DNA of 64,000 nucleotides. Origin: Paulinella micropora. Taxonomy: Eukaryota > Cercozoa > Imbricatea > Euglyphida. Where the stretch lies: assembly GCA_009731375.1 (NCBI GenBank), contig BJOX01000002.1, forward strand, positions 839,027 to 903,026, read 5' to 3'. Positions 17,325 to 29,780 of the stretch are shown here, one piece after another; the first letter of the stretch is position 1, and every line of letters begins with the position of its first letter. The position numbers and the translations under genes are program-made. The notes below the pieces were generated by a model. It had not been told where the DNA came from. It did no database searches and saw only the letters and a list, made by a program, of their open reading frames with translations.

Positions 17325-17362
17325 GAAGCCACACCTCGGACAAGGACACACACAAGGACAAG
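17325..17362 (+). CDS. Small exon, 38 nt
   Basis: It sits between the minisatellite and the TATTG array. Acceptor TTGACTAG, donor CAAG|GTGCAT. It reads SHTSDKDTHKDK, phase 1 to 0, in agreement with both neighbours. Confidence 0.6.
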
Positions 17363-18531
17363 GTGCATTGTATTGTTTTGTATTGTATTGTATTGCATTG
17401 TATTGTATTGTATTGTATTGTCTTGTATTGTCTTGTATTGTCTTGTTTTGTATTGTTTTGTATTGCTTGTATTGTTTAGTGTTTATTTGTATTGTATTGT
17501 ATTGTATTGTATTGTATCGAATTGTATCGAATTATATTGTATTGTATTGTATTGTCTTGTATTGTCTTGTGTTGTATTGTTTTGTATTGTTTTGTATTGT
17601 TTAGTGTTTCTTTGTATTGCAGTGTATTGTATTGTATTGTATTGTATTGTCTTGTATTGTCTTGTATTGTCTTGTATTGTCTTGTTTTGTCTTGTTTTGT
17701 CTTGTTTAGTGTTTATTTGTATTGTAGTGTATTGTATTGCAGTGTATTGTATTGTATTGTATTGTATTGTATTCTATTCTATTGTATTGTATTGTATTGT
17801 ATTTTATTGTATTGTCTTGTCTTGTATTGTATTGTATTGTTTTGTATTGTATTGTATTGTATTGTATTGTCTTGTACTGTCTTGTTTTGCGTTGTTTTGT
17901 TTTGTGTTGTGTTGTATTGTATTGTATTGTATTGTATTGTATAATACATTGTATTGTATTGTATTGTATTATATTGTATCGTATTGTATTGTATTGTATT
18001 GTATTATATTGTATTGTCTTGTTTTGCGTTGTATTGTATTGTATTGTATTGTATTGTATTGTCTTGTCTTGTTTTGCGTTGTATTGTATTGTATTGTATT
18101 GTCTTGTATTGTCTTGTATTGTATTGTTTTGTCTTGTTTTGCGTTGTATTGTGTTGTATTGTATTGTATTGTATTGTATTGTATTGTATTGTACTGTATT
18201 GTATTGTATTGCTTTGTATTGTATTGTATTGTATTGTGTTGTGTTGTATTGTGTCGTATTGTATTGTATTGTATTGTATTGTATTGTATTGTATTGTGTT
18301 GTGTTGTGTTGTGTTGTATTGTATTGTATTGTATTGTATTGTATTGTTTTGTATTGTATTGTATGTATTGTATTGTATGCTATGTATGTTATGTATGTTC
18401 TGTATGTTATGTATGTATGCTATGTGAAATTCTGGTGTATCAGGAGCACAAGGAGACAAACAAAGATTATGTATGTATGCTATGTATGTTATGTATGTTA
18501 TGTATGTATGTATGTAAAATTCTGGTGTCAG
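17363..18531 (+). repeat. TATTG pentanucleotide array, then GTAT
   Basis: About 1 kb of TATTG with TCTTG/TTTTG variants starts right after the donor GTGCATTG. GTATGTTAT units and a partial exon copy follow at 18430-18466. Confidence 0.95.
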
Positions 18532-18567
18532 GAGCATAAGGAGACAAACAAAGAGAAGGAACACGAG
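18532..18567 (+). CDS. Small exon, 36 nt
   Basis: Acceptor GTGTCAG, donor CGAG|GTATAC. Twelve codons: EHKETNKEKEHE, phase 0 to 0. A copy of the acceptor and 5' part is at about 18430-18466. Confidence 0.65.
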
Positions 18568-19004
18568 GTATACATAGATGTATGTAATGTATGTAATGTA
18601 TTAATGTATGTAATGTATGTAATGTATGTAATGTATGTAATGTATGTAATGTATGTAATGTATATATGTAATGTATGTAATGTATGTAATGTATGTAATG
18701 AATGTATGTAATGTATGTAATGTATGTAATGTATGTGACGAATGTATGTAATGTTTGTAATGTATGTATGTTATGTATGTATGTATGTATGTATGTATGT
18801 ATATTATGTATGTATGTATGTATGTATATTATGTATATTACGTATGTATATATGTATGTATATATGTATGTATATATGTATGTATATATGTATGTATATA
18901 TGTATGTATATATTACATACATTACATACATTACATACATTACATACATTACATACATTACATACACATACATACATACATACACACATACATACATACA
19001 TACA

Positions 19005-19037
<33 letters not shown>

Positions 19038-19131
19038 GCATACATACATATATACATACATACATACGTACGTACGTACGTACATAAATGCATACATACA
19101 TACATACATACATATATACATACATATATAC

Positions 19132-19198
<67 letters not shown>

Positions 19199-19458
19199 CA
19201 TAGATACATACATGCATACGTGCGTACGTACGTACGTACGTACATACATACATACATACATACATACATACATACATACATGCATACATACATACATACA
19301 TACATACATACATACATACATACATACATACATGCATACATGCATACATACATACATACATACATACATGCATGCATGCATACATGCATACATACATACA
19401 TAGATACATACATGCATACGTACGTACATACATGCATACATACATACATACATACATG

Positions 19459-19490
<32 letters not shown>

Positions 19491-19948
19491 CATGCATACA
19501 TACATACATACATAAAGATAAGGAACAGTTACACGCACCTGTTCCGTTGCATACATACATACATACATACATACAATATATACATACAATACATACATAC
19601 ATACATACATACATACATACATGCATGCATACAATACATACATACATACATACATACATACATACATTCATGCATGCATTCATACTTACATACATACATA
19701 CATACTTGCATACATACATACATACATAAAGATAAGGAACAGTTACACGCACCTGTTCCTTTGCATACATACATACAATACATACATACAATACATACAT
19801 ACAATACATACATACATACAATACATACAATACATACATACATACATACATACATACATACATAGGGCAACGACAAGGATCTACACGTACCTCTTCCCTT
19901 TCATACGTACAATACATACATACATACAATACATACATACATACATAG
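18568..19948 (+). repeat. TGTAA, GTAT, CATA arrays with exon copies (intron)
   Basis: GTAATGTAT pentamers, GTAT, then an orientation switch at about 18912 (GTATATATTACATAC) into ACATT/CATA. Exon-edge copies at 19516, 19727 and 19861. Confidence 0.9.
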
Positions 19949-20037
19949 GGCAAAGACAAGGATCCACACGTACCTCAACCTTTACAGAGTAGAATGTCTG
20001 GTAATATGTCCACTTTCTTCTCGCATTCTTCCACCAG
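19949..20037 (+). CDS. Exon, 89 nt
   Basis: Acceptor CATACATAG, donor CCAG|GTCACA. It reads [18 protein letters not shown] then [11 protein letters not shown], phase 0 to 2. Copies of its 5' half lie upstream (about 19516, 19727, 19861), and a copy of its 3' half with the donor lies at 20224-20275. Confidence 0.7.
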
Positions 20038-20070
20038 GTCACACAAAAAAAATTATCTATCTATCTATCC

Positions 20071-20127
<57 letters not shown>

Positions 20128-20159
20128 CCTACCTATCTATCTATCTATCTATCTATCTG

Positions 20160-20224
<65 letters not shown>

Positions 20225-20283
20225 ATGTCTGGTACTATGTCCACTTTCTTCTCGCATTCTTCCACCAGGTCCCACACAAAAAA

Positions 20284-20345
<62 letters not shown>

Positions 20346-20354
20346 AATCTATCA

Positions 20355-20424
<70 letters not shown>

Positions 20425-20471
20425 ATATCTATCTATCTATGTATATATATATATGTATATATATATATCCA
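20038..20471 (+). repeat. CTAT arrays with a copy of the exon 3' end
   Basis: 20224-20280 copies the last 50 or so bases of exon 19949-20037, the donor and the CACAAAAAAATTATC that follows. Confidence 0.9.
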
Positions 20472-20632
20472 AAATAGTATATAATGCGGCTGGCCACAAA
20501 TTTGACGTGTTTTGCGGGCGAGCCGGAGCCGGGCCGGCGAGCCCGCAAAACAGGTCAAATTTGGCGCGTCGCATATGTAGTTTTATCGGTAATCTGACCA
20601 CATTTTGTGTAGCTGACCGATAGAAACACAAT
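20472..20632 (-). mobile_element. Fold-back element, copy C
   Basis: Same family in reverse orientation, ending with TTTTATCGGTAATCTGACC. Confidence 0.75.
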
Positions 20633-22085
20633 ACAATACAATACAATCCAATACAATACAATACAATACAAGACAACACAATACAATACAATACAATACA
20701 ATACCATACAATACCATGCAATACAATACAATACAATACAATACAATACAATATAATACAATACAATACAATACAATACAATACAATACCATGCAATACA
20801 ATTCATACAATACAATACAATACAATATAAAACAATACAATACAATACAATATAATATAATACAATACAATACAATACAATACAATACAATTACAATTAC
20901 AATTACAATTACAATTACAATACAATACAATACAATATACAATACAATACAATACAATACAATTACAATTACAATTACAATTACAATTACAATTACAATT
21001 ACAATTACAATTACAATACAATACAATACAATACAATACAATACAATACAATACAATACAATACAATACAATGCTATGCTATGCAATGCGATGCAATACA
21101 ATGCAATACGATGCAATACAATATAATATAATACAATACAATGCAATGCAATGCAATGCAGTGCAATACAATACAATACAATACAATGCAATGCAATACA
21201 ATATAATACAATGCAATGCAATACATTCAATACAATACAATACAATACAATACAATACACTACAAAACAATTCAATGCAATCAGACAATACAATACAATA
21301 CAATGCAATGCAATGCAATGCAATGCAATGCAACGCAATGCAATGCAACGCAATGCAACGCAATGCAATGCAATACAATGCAATACAATACAATACAATA
21401 CAATACAATACAATACAATACAATACAATACAATACAATGTAATGCAATGCAATACAGTACAATACAATACAATACAATACAATGCAATGCAATGCAATT
21501 CAATACAATTCAATTACAATACAGTTACGATACAATACAATACAATACAATACAATACAATACAATACAAGACAATACAATACAATGCAATGCACTGCAA
21601 TGCAATGCAATGCAATGCAATGCAGTACAATTACAATACAATTACGATACAATACAATACAATACAATATAATACAATACAATGCAATACAATACAATGC
21701 AATGCAATGCAATGCAATGCAATGCAAATTCAATGCAATTCAATGCAGTACAATTACAATACAATTACAATAGAATACAATAGAATACGATACAGTACAA
21801 TACAATTATGTATGTTATGTATGTATGTTATGTATGTATGTATGTATGTATGTATGTATGTATGTATGTATGTATGTATGCATGTATGTATGTATGTATG
21901 TACCCTCTCTCTTCTCCCTCACCCTTGGACAAACAATAGCCAAAATGTATATATATATGTATATATATATATATGTATGTACAATACAATACAATACAAG
22001 ACAACACAATACAACCGCTACCCCGCAAAGTCCCCCCCCCCCCTTTTTTTTTGTTTTTTTTGTTTTTTTTGTTTTTTTGGTTTGG

Positions 22086-22116
<31 letters not shown>

Positions 22117-22315
22117 TGTGCATATTTAGTATATCCTTTGAATATCTGTCCTCTCCTCTTCGACAAGGGACAAAATCACTTAACAAAACACAAGAGAGAG
22201 TAAATCAAACAGGGAAAATTTCGCGGTTTTTACGGTAAATTTTGTGATTATTTTATTATCATTATTATTATTATTATTATTATTATTAATAATAATATTA
22301 TTAATATTATTATTA
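20633..22315 (+). repeat. CAATA pentanucleotide array, GTAT, C/T runs
   Basis: 20628-21805 is the reverse-complement motif of 17363-18360, with ATTAC and ATGCA variants. Then GTAT, CCCTCTCTCTTCTCCC, G/T runs and ATT. No exon recognised. Confidence 0.9.
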
Positions 22316-22590
22316 ATAATAGTGCTTCTCTGTCAATGGCTGATGCATTTCTGCACATGCGCCTCCATCGTCTCACCCGTGAGGGGAGTACGAAGAATTG
22401 ACGATAGGCTGTAATGACACCCCCCGCAAGGGCATTTCCAACACTTCCAGACGGGGACCGGTATGTTCAATGAAAATACTAGTCCAGACGGACCGGTATG
22501 TTCAATGAAAATACTGGTGGCACCGACGGGAATCGAACTGGCGACAGGGCCCAGATGGTAGAACTTGACCACTGGGCTATCACGGTGTCC
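22316..22590 (-). mobile_element. SINE, copy 3, minus strand, internal duplication
   Basis: Reverse complement of the 47671 copy with ATT/AAT repeats at both ends. A segment ending in GTTCAATGAAAATACT is tandemly duplicated at about 22449-22516. Head with A and B boxes at about 22520-22590. Confidence 0.85.
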
Positions 22591-22679
22591 AATATTATTA
22601 TTAATAATAATAATAATAGTAATATTTCCGGGCAGTGGTGTGAGTACGTATATCCTTCCCCCGACAACATTCTTCTCCG

Positions 22680-22845
22680 TGTTATTTTACCGGCCACCTC
22701 CACACAATGTGGTCAGGTTACCGATAAAAACTACAGATGTGGCGCGCCAAATTTGACGTGTTTTGCGGGACCCGCCCGCCGGCCCGGCTCCGGCTCGCCT
22801 GCAAAACACGTCAAATTTGTGGCTAGCCGCATTAATATACTAATT
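22680..22845 (+). mobile_element. Fold-back element, copy D
   Basis: Well-preserved copy; arms at about 22749-22769 and 22799-22819. It ends at GGCTAGCCGCATTAATATAC. Confidence 0.8.
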
Positions 22846-22883
22846 ATGTATGTATGTTTTGTTTACGTATTTTTGTAATGTAG

Positions 22884-22966
22884 TGAAATGCATGCGTCCC
22901 AGTCATCGTCATCGTCGACTTCATTCTTCTATTCTCGCGCGAAGCGCAAACAATCCCCAACCCCAG
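22884..22966 (+). CDS. Exon, 83 nt, Ser-rich
   Basis: Acceptor GTAATGTAG, donor CCAG|GTAGGT. It reads [18 protein letters not shown], then basic residues and SPTP; phase 2 to 1. Its 3' part is copied directly at about 23060, inverted at about 23390, and in diverged form at about 23690. Confidence 0.7.
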
Positions 22967-22979
22967 GTAGGTAGGTAGG

Positions 22980-23057
<78 letters not shown>

Positions 23058-23098
23058 TAAGCGCAAACAATCCCCAACCCGAGGTAGATAGATAGATC

Positions 23099-23167
<69 letters not shown>

Positions 23168-23315
23168 GTAGGTAGGTAGCTAGGTAGCTAGGTAGCTAGG
23201 TAGGTAGCTAGGTAGGTAGCTAGGTAGGTAGCTAGCTAGCTAGGTAGCTAGCTAGCTAGCTAGCTACCTACCTAGCTACCTACCTAGCTACCTAGCTACC
23301 TACCTACCTACCTAC

Positions 23316-23372
<57 letters not shown>

Positions 23373-23413
23373 GATCTATCTATCTACCTCGGGTTGGGGA
23401 TTGTTTGCGCTTA

Positions 23414-23467
<54 letters not shown>

Positions 23468-23490
23468 CCTACCTACCTACCTGGGGTTTA
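22955..23490. repeat. Large imperfect palindrome carrying exon 3' sequence
   Basis: The left arm has AATCCCCAACCCCAGGTAGG (22953) and GCGCAAACAATCCCCAACC (23062). The right arm has GGTTGGGGATTGTTTGCGC (23393) and ACCTGGGGTTT (23481). Centre near 23235 in GCTA repeats. Confidence 0.85.
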
Positions 23491-23530
23491 GCTAGCTAGC
23501 TAGCTAGCTAGATGGATGGATGGATGGATG

Positions 23531-23580
<50 letters not shown>

Positions 23581-23916
23581 GCGAAAGAAAGAAAGAAAGA
23601 AAGACAGAAAGAAAGAAAGAAAGAAAGAAAGCCGTGTATGTATGTCTGCATCTATGCCTCAAAGTATCTATCTATGTATGTGTGCTCTTTTTTCTATTCC
23701 TGCGCCAAGCGTAGACAAGCACCCACCCCACGCAGCTATTTATCTATGTAATGCAATGTAGTTTGTAATGCGATGTAATGCGATGCAATGCCATTCCATG
23801 CCACGCCACGCCACGCCACGCCATGCCATGCAAAGCCATGTCATACCATGCAATGCACAATACCATGCAATGCGATGCAATGGAATTCAAATGTAAATGT
23901 ACGTGTGTACGCATAG
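23491..23916 (+). repeat. GGAT/GATA/GAAA arrays, decayed exon copy, ATGCC repeats
   Basis: TATTCCTGCGCCAAGCG (about 23694) is a diverged copy of exon 22884-22966. Pentamers follow (GCAATGCGAT, CCACG). Confidence 0.8.
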
Positions 23917-24088
23917 TCGAGCCCGCGCCACAAACAAACAAACAAACACCCAAACAAACAAGCAATTTAATGCCTAGTCGAATCGGCCGGCCCTGCCGCG
24001 CCACCCGCCACCGCTCGCGACAGCGAGACGAACGACCCACCCAACTTCCTTACACTCGGCGTACTCAGCAGGCACAATACGCGGAGAG
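23917..24088 (+). CDS. Exon, 172 nt, Gln/Arg-rich
   Basis: Acceptor CGCATAG, donor AGAG|GTATGT. It begins EPAPQTNKQTPKQTSNLM, continues with an Arg-rich stretch, and ends QQAQYAE plus two bases. Open for 57 codons in the frame required by exon 22884-22966 (phase 1 to 2). Confidence 0.7.
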
Positions 24089-24393
24089 GTATGTATCTCT
24101 ATGCCTGCAGAACAACTTTCCCCCCNNNNNNNNNNNNNNNNNNNNNNNNNNNNNNNNNNNNNNNNNNNNNNNNNNNNNNNNNNNNNNNNNNNNNNNNNNN
24201 NNNNNNNNNNNNNNNNNNNNNNNNNNNNNNNNNNNNNNNNNNNNNNNNNNNNNNNNNNNNNNNNNNNNNNNNNNNNNNNNNNNNNNNNNNNNNNNNNNNN
24301 NNNNNNNNNNNNNNNNNNNNNNNNNNNNNNNNNNNNNNNNNNNNNNNNNNNNNNNNNNNNNNNNNNNNNNNNNNNNNNNNNNNNNNNNNNNNN

Positions 24394-24429
<36 letters not shown>

Positions 24430-24647
24430 CCATTTCTGGTAGATATACATACGTACATACATACATACATACATGCATGCATACATACATACAGACATAC
24501 ATACATACATACATACATACGCACGCACACACACATACATACATGCATGCATGCATGCATGCATACATACATACATACATACATATACATACATACATGC
24601 ATAAATACATACATACAGAGAAAAATGAGGACAGTATGTTATATGCA
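24089..24647 (+). repeat. Gap (24126-24393), C-run, CATA array
   Basis: 268 N between C-runs, then CATA. No exon seen. Confidence 0.85.
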
Positions 24648-24800
24648 TGTGCTCTAACCAACAACTTTGACGTGTTTTGCGGGCCGAGCCGAGCCGGGCC
24701 GGGCCGGCGAGCCCGCAAAACACGTCAAGTTTGTCGCGCCGCAAATGTAGTTTTTCTCCGGTATCCTGACCACATGTCGTGAAGGAGAACCGATAAAAGG
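24648..24800 (-). mobile_element. Fold-back element, copy E
   Basis: Reverse-orientation copy with GCCGAGCCGAGCCGGGCC in the loop, ending near AACCGATAAAAGG. Confidence 0.75.
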
Positions 24801-24816
24801 TAAAGGATCTGCCCAG

Positions 24817-24842
24817 AACGAAGAGAAGTTCCTATTTCTTAA
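24817..24842 (+). CDS. Possible micro-exon, 26 nt
   Basis: Acceptor TGCCCAG and donor TTAA|GTACAA. It reads TKRSSYFL, phase 2 to 1, bridging exons 23917-24088 and 25063-25140. The evidence is only splice sites and phase; the gap at 24126-24393 could hide a different exon. Confidence 0.35.
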
Positions 24843-25062
24843 GTACAACGAACAAGGACTTCAAGCGCTTCGATCTCAGTCAATAATTGCATCTACAACC
24901 TGTATTATGGCTCATTAGAAAGCTTTTGATGAGAGCTTTCAAATTTGCCACTACACAAGCACTCAAGATCAGAACCAGCTGAGAACAAAGACTTTGAAAT
25001 CAGTGCTCATTGTGGTTAAGGACAAGGAACTTCTCAATTGGTCTGGGTTGTGTGATGATCAG
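24843..25062. other. Unique intron sequence, 220 bp
   Basis: Non-repetitive, with stops in all frames over most of its length. Includes CTTTTGATGAGAGCTTTCAA. No feature recognised. Confidence 0.4.
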
Positions 25063-25140
25063 CTTCGTTCGCCATGCTGCTGGAACCAACCCCCGCATCA
25101 CCAGCCCCTTACCCCGCTTTCAAGAATCAAGCAGCCATAG
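25063..25140 (+). CDS. Exon whose 3' end is copied seven times
   Basis: Acceptor GATGATCAG, donor ATAG|GTGGGT. It reads SFAMLLEPTPASPAPYPAF, then KNQAAI; phase 1 to 1. Another frame is open over the same bases (ending QESSSHR) but gives a poorer continuation. The last 28 or so bases with the donor recur downstream (see repeat 25190-25760). Confidence 0.55.
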   Translation, partial: LRSPCCWNQPPHHQPLTPLSRIKQP

Positions 25141-25770
25141 GTGGGTAGCTATCTACCTACCTACCTACCTACCTACCTACCTACTCACCTACCTACCTTA
25201 CCCTACTTTCAAGAATCAAGCAGCCATAGGTGGGTAGCTATCTACCTACCTACCTACCTACCTACCTACCTACCTACTCACCTACCTACCTGAGCACCTA
25301 CCTACCTTACCCCGCTTTCAAGAATCAAGCAGCCATAGCTGGGTAGCTATCTACCTACCTACCTACCTACCTACCTACCTACCAACTCACCTACCTACCT
25401 AACCCTGCTTTCAAGAATCAAGCAGCCATAGGTGGGTAGCTATCTACCTACCTACCTACCTACCTACCTACCTACCTACCTACCTACCTACCAACTCACC
25501 TACCTACCTAACCCTGCTTTCAAGAATCAAGCAGCCATAGGTGGGTAGCTATCCACCTACCTACCTACCTACCTACTCACCTACCTACCTACCCTGCTTT
25601 CAAGAATCAAGCAGCCATAGGTGGGTGGCTATCTACCTACCTACCTACCTACCTACTCACCTACCTACCTACCTACTCACCTACCTACCTTACCCTGCTT
25701 TCAAGAATCAAGAAGCCATTGGTGGGTAGCTATCAACCTACCTACCTACCTACCTACTTACCTGTTCGTC
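25141..25770 (+). repeat. Tandem array: exon 3' end + donor + CTAC repeat
   Basis: The unit CTTTCAAGAATCAAGCAGCC-ATAGGTGGGTAGC plus (CTAC)n repeats at about 25208, 25317, 25409, 25519, 25597 and 25699, plus the original at 25118. The donor GTGGGT is kept in all; the last copy has ATTG for ATAG. Confidence 0.9.
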
Positions 25771-25806
25771 GCCAACCCTGCGATCTATCTATCTATCTAT
25801 CTATCT

Positions 25807-25871
<65 letters not shown>

Positions 25872-25969
25872 ATAAATATATATATATATGTATATATATA
25901 TATGTATATATATACCAACCTATCAACCTATCTGTCACTCTATCTTATCCATCATATCTGCAGGCGATA

Positions 25970-26044
<75 letters not shown>

Positions 26045-26124
26045 CCTACCTACCTACCTACCTACCTACCTACCTATTATCTACCTATCTATCTATCTAT
26101 CTACCTTCCTATCTACCTACCTAC

Positions 26125-26200
<76 letters not shown>

Positions 26201-26208
26201 ACATCATC

Positions 26209-26265
<57 letters not shown>

Positions 26266-26273
26266 TTATCTAT

Positions 26274-26312
<39 letters not shown>

Positions 26313-26393
26313 CCTATCTACCTACCTACCTACCTACCTACCTACCTACCTATCTATCTATCTATCAATCTATCTTATCCATCATATTTTCAG
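25771..26393 (+). repeat. CTAT/CTAC arrays (intron)
   Basis: TCCATCATATCTGCAGGCGA (25948) is a partial copy of the acceptor region before exon 26394. Confidence 0.85.
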
Positions 26394-26461
26394 GCGATTC
26401 ATCTGGTCGAGATCGCCCCGCCTCCCCCGGCCCCGACATCCTCTCAGCAGAAAACAACACT
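26394..26461 (+). CDS. Exon, 68 nt
   Basis: Acceptor ATTTTCAG, donor ACT|GTATCT. In phase 1 it reads [20 protein letters not shown] and NT, ending in phase 0 as required by exon 28042-28087. All three frames are open, so the frame rests on phase continuity. A second copy of the 3' part is at 26668-26716, with donor ACG|GTATCT. Confidence 0.6.
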
Positions 26462-26485
26462 GTATCTATCTATCTATCTATCTAC

Positions 26486-26517
<32 letters not shown>

Positions 26518-26518
26518 A

Positions 26519-26575
<57 letters not shown>

Positions 26576-26589
26576 GTCTGTCTATCTAT

Positions 26590-26649
<60 letters not shown>

Positions 26650-26736
26650 GTCTATCTATCTATCTATCGCCCAGCCTCCCCCGGGCCCGACATCCTCTCA
26701 GCAGAAAACAACACGGTATCTATCTATCTATCTATA

Positions 26737-26784
<48 letters not shown>

Positions 26785-26785
26785 C

Positions 26786-26840
<55 letters not shown>

Positions 26841-26845
26841 GATCG

Positions 26846-26898
<53 letters not shown>

Positions 26899-26902
26899 CG
26901 TC

Positions 26903-26953
<51 letters not shown>

Positions 26954-26985
26954 AGATAGATAGATAGATAGATAGGGTTTTGGTA

Positions 26986-27039
<54 letters not shown>

Positions 27040-27171
27040 CCTATCTATCTACCTACCTACCTACCCATCTACCTATCTACCTATCTGTTTTATCTATATC
27101 TGTATCTATATGCATGTTTGTAACAATATTTCTATCTGTGGTTTTTTCAATATTTTAACGATGTACTCACT
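26462..27171 (+). repeat. CTAT arrays with exon copy and GATA switch
   Basis: A copy of exon 26394-26461 (3' part and donor) at 26668-26716. Inverted switch CTACGTCAGATAG at about 26896, back to CTAT at 26988. Confidence 0.9.
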
Positions 27172-27510
27172 TAAGGTCGGGTGAAAAAATTGCGGCCACA
27201 CTCACCTTTCGGCCAACCGTAAATACGGGGAATGTCGGCTAAACTTTTGCGGACAACAAAATGTACCGTAAACACCGGAATTTCTTCACAACCTGTGAAT
27301 AATAACAAATACACGGTTATTACGGGATAATTTGTTCTGACCGAAAATGGCCACACTCACCTTTTTGCACAGGGAATTTCGGCTAAACTTTTGCGGACAA
27401 CAAAATGTACTGTAAACACCGGCTGGCCGAATTTCTTCACAACCTGTGAGTAACAAATATACGGTTATCACGGGATAATTTGTTTCTGGCCGAAAAATTT
27501 TCACTATTCC
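27172..27510 (+). mobile_element. TIR element (MITE-like) with internal tandem duplication
   Basis: Ends GTGAAAAAATTGCGGCC and GGCCGAAAAATTTTCAC form about 17-bp imperfect inverted repeats. Inside, a roughly 150-bp unit is present twice (27191-27346 and 27347-27500), each containing CTAAACTTTTGCGGACAACA. No ORF. Confidence 0.7.
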
Positions 27511-28041
<531 letters not shown>

Positions 28042-28085
28042 GTCTTGCTTTTTGGAGGAGCAAACAAACAGCTTGAAGGATCTTT

Positions 28086-28087
<2 letters not shown>
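28042..28087 (+). CDS. Exon, 46 nt, amplified downstream
   Basis: Acceptor TATCCAG, donor TTTAG|GTATAT. It reads [15 protein letters not shown] plus one base. The 3' part with the donor is repeated about ten times in the following intron. Phase 1 leads directly into exon 29051-29117. Confidence 0.75.
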
Positions 28088-28167
<80 letters not shown>

Positions 28168-28188
28168 ATANNNNNNNNNNTGAAGGAT

Positions 28189-28263
<75 letters not shown>

Positions 28264-28315
28264 CATATATAAACGAACAGCTTGAAGGATCTTTAGGTAA
28301 ATATCTTTCTATCTG

Positions 28316-28361
<46 letters not shown>

Positions 28362-28463
28362 CAGCTTGAAGGATCTTTAGGTAAATATCTATCTATCTGA
28401 TATATATATATATATATATATATATGAACAGCTTGAAGGATCTTTAGGTAAATATCTATCTAT

Positions 28464-28495
<32 letters not shown>

Positions 28496-28550
28496 CTTTT
28501 TGGAGGAGCAAACGAACAGCTTGAAGGATCTTTAGGTCAACATCTATCTA

Positions 28551-28598
<48 letters not shown>

Positions 28599-28721
28599 CG
28601 AACAGCTTGAAGGATCTTTAGGTAAATATCTATATATCTGCTATATATATATATATATATATACATATATATAGCAAACGAACAGCTTGAAGGATCTTTA
28701 GGTAAGTATCTATCTATCTGA

Positions 28722-28794
<73 letters not shown>

Positions 28795-28900
28795 ACAGCT
28801 TGAAGGATCTTTAGGTAAATATCTATCTATCTGATATATGTGTATATATATATATATAACAGCTTGAAGTATCTTTAGGTAAACATCTATCTATCTATCT
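28088..28900 (+). repeat. Tandem array: exon 3' end + donor + TA repeat
   Basis: AACAGCTTGAAGGATCTTTA-GGTAAATATC recurs at about 28181, 28274, 28361, 28426, 28514 (longer, from CTTTTTGGAGGAG), 28599, 28681, 28795 and 28860, separated by TA runs of 20-80 bp. Confidence 0.95.
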
Positions 28901-28915
28901 ATCTATCTATCTCTA

Positions 28916-28950
<35 letters not shown>

Positions 28951-29050
28951 CTATCTTTCTATCTATGTTCTCTCCATCCATCCATCTATCCATCTATCCA
29001 TGCATCCATCCATCCATCCATCTATCCATCCATCTATCTATATATTTTAG
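28901..29050 (+). repeat. CT, TA, CCAT repeats
   Basis: Short simple repeats before acceptor TATTTTAG. Confidence 0.85.
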
Positions 29051-29117
29051 GCAGCAACAACACTGATCCGAAACTGCGTTGGAAAGCAGTCATTCACAAA
29101 GTGATAGTGTTAAACAG
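29051..29117 (+). CDS. Exon, 67 nt
   Basis: Acceptor TATTTTAG, donor ACAG|GTCTGT. It reads SNNTDPKLRWKAVIHKVIV then LN, phase 1 to 2; this looks like folded-protein sequence just upstream of uDENN. A diverged copy of the 3' half is at 29177-29215. Confidence 0.75.
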
Positions 29118-29780
29118 GTCTGTATGTATGTATGTATGTATGTATGTATGTATGTATGCATGTATGTATGTATGTATTGGATAGCAATCATTAACAAAGT
29201 GATGGCGCTGAACAGTAGTATGTTATGTTATGTTATGTTATGTTATGTTACGTTACGTTACGTTACGTTACGTTACGTTACGTTACGTTATGTTATGTTA
29301 TGTTATGTTATGTTTTGTTTTGTTATGTTCATGTTATGTAATGTTATGTATGTTATGTTATGTTATGTAATGTTATGTTATGTTATGTTATTTTATGTTA
29401 TGTTATGTTATGTTATGTTATGTTTTGTTATGTTATCTTATGTTATGTTATGTTATGTTATGTTATGTCATGTCATGTTATGTAATGTCATGTTATGTTA
29501 TGTTAGGTTTTGTTATGTTATGTTAGGTTATGTTACGTTATGTTACTTTACGTTACGTTATGTTATGTAATGTTATGTAATGTAATGTTATGTAATGTTA
29601 TGTTATGTCATGTTATGTTATGTTACGTTACGTTATGGTATGTTATGTTTTGTTAATCTTATGTTAATCTTATGTTATGTTATGTTATGTTATGTCATGT
29701 TATCTTATGTTATGTATGTATGTTGTATGTATGTATGTATGTATGTATGTATGTATGTATGTATGTATGTATGTATGTAG
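29118..29780 (+). repeat. GTAT, exon copy, TTATG pentamers (intron)
   Basis: 29177-29215 is a diverged copy of the 3' half of exon 29051-29117. TTATG/TTACG array at 29219-29715, then GTAT. Confidence 0.9.

Noticed and set aside
20583-21513. IVLYCIVL-type minus-strand frames
   Set aside because: Pentanucleotide array with no stop in the unit; not coding.
26394-26461. Alternative reading [17 protein letters not shown] for this exon
   Set aside because: Attractive composition, but it needs phase 0 at the start and gives a phase at the end that breaks the join to 28042. Kept as a lesser possibility.
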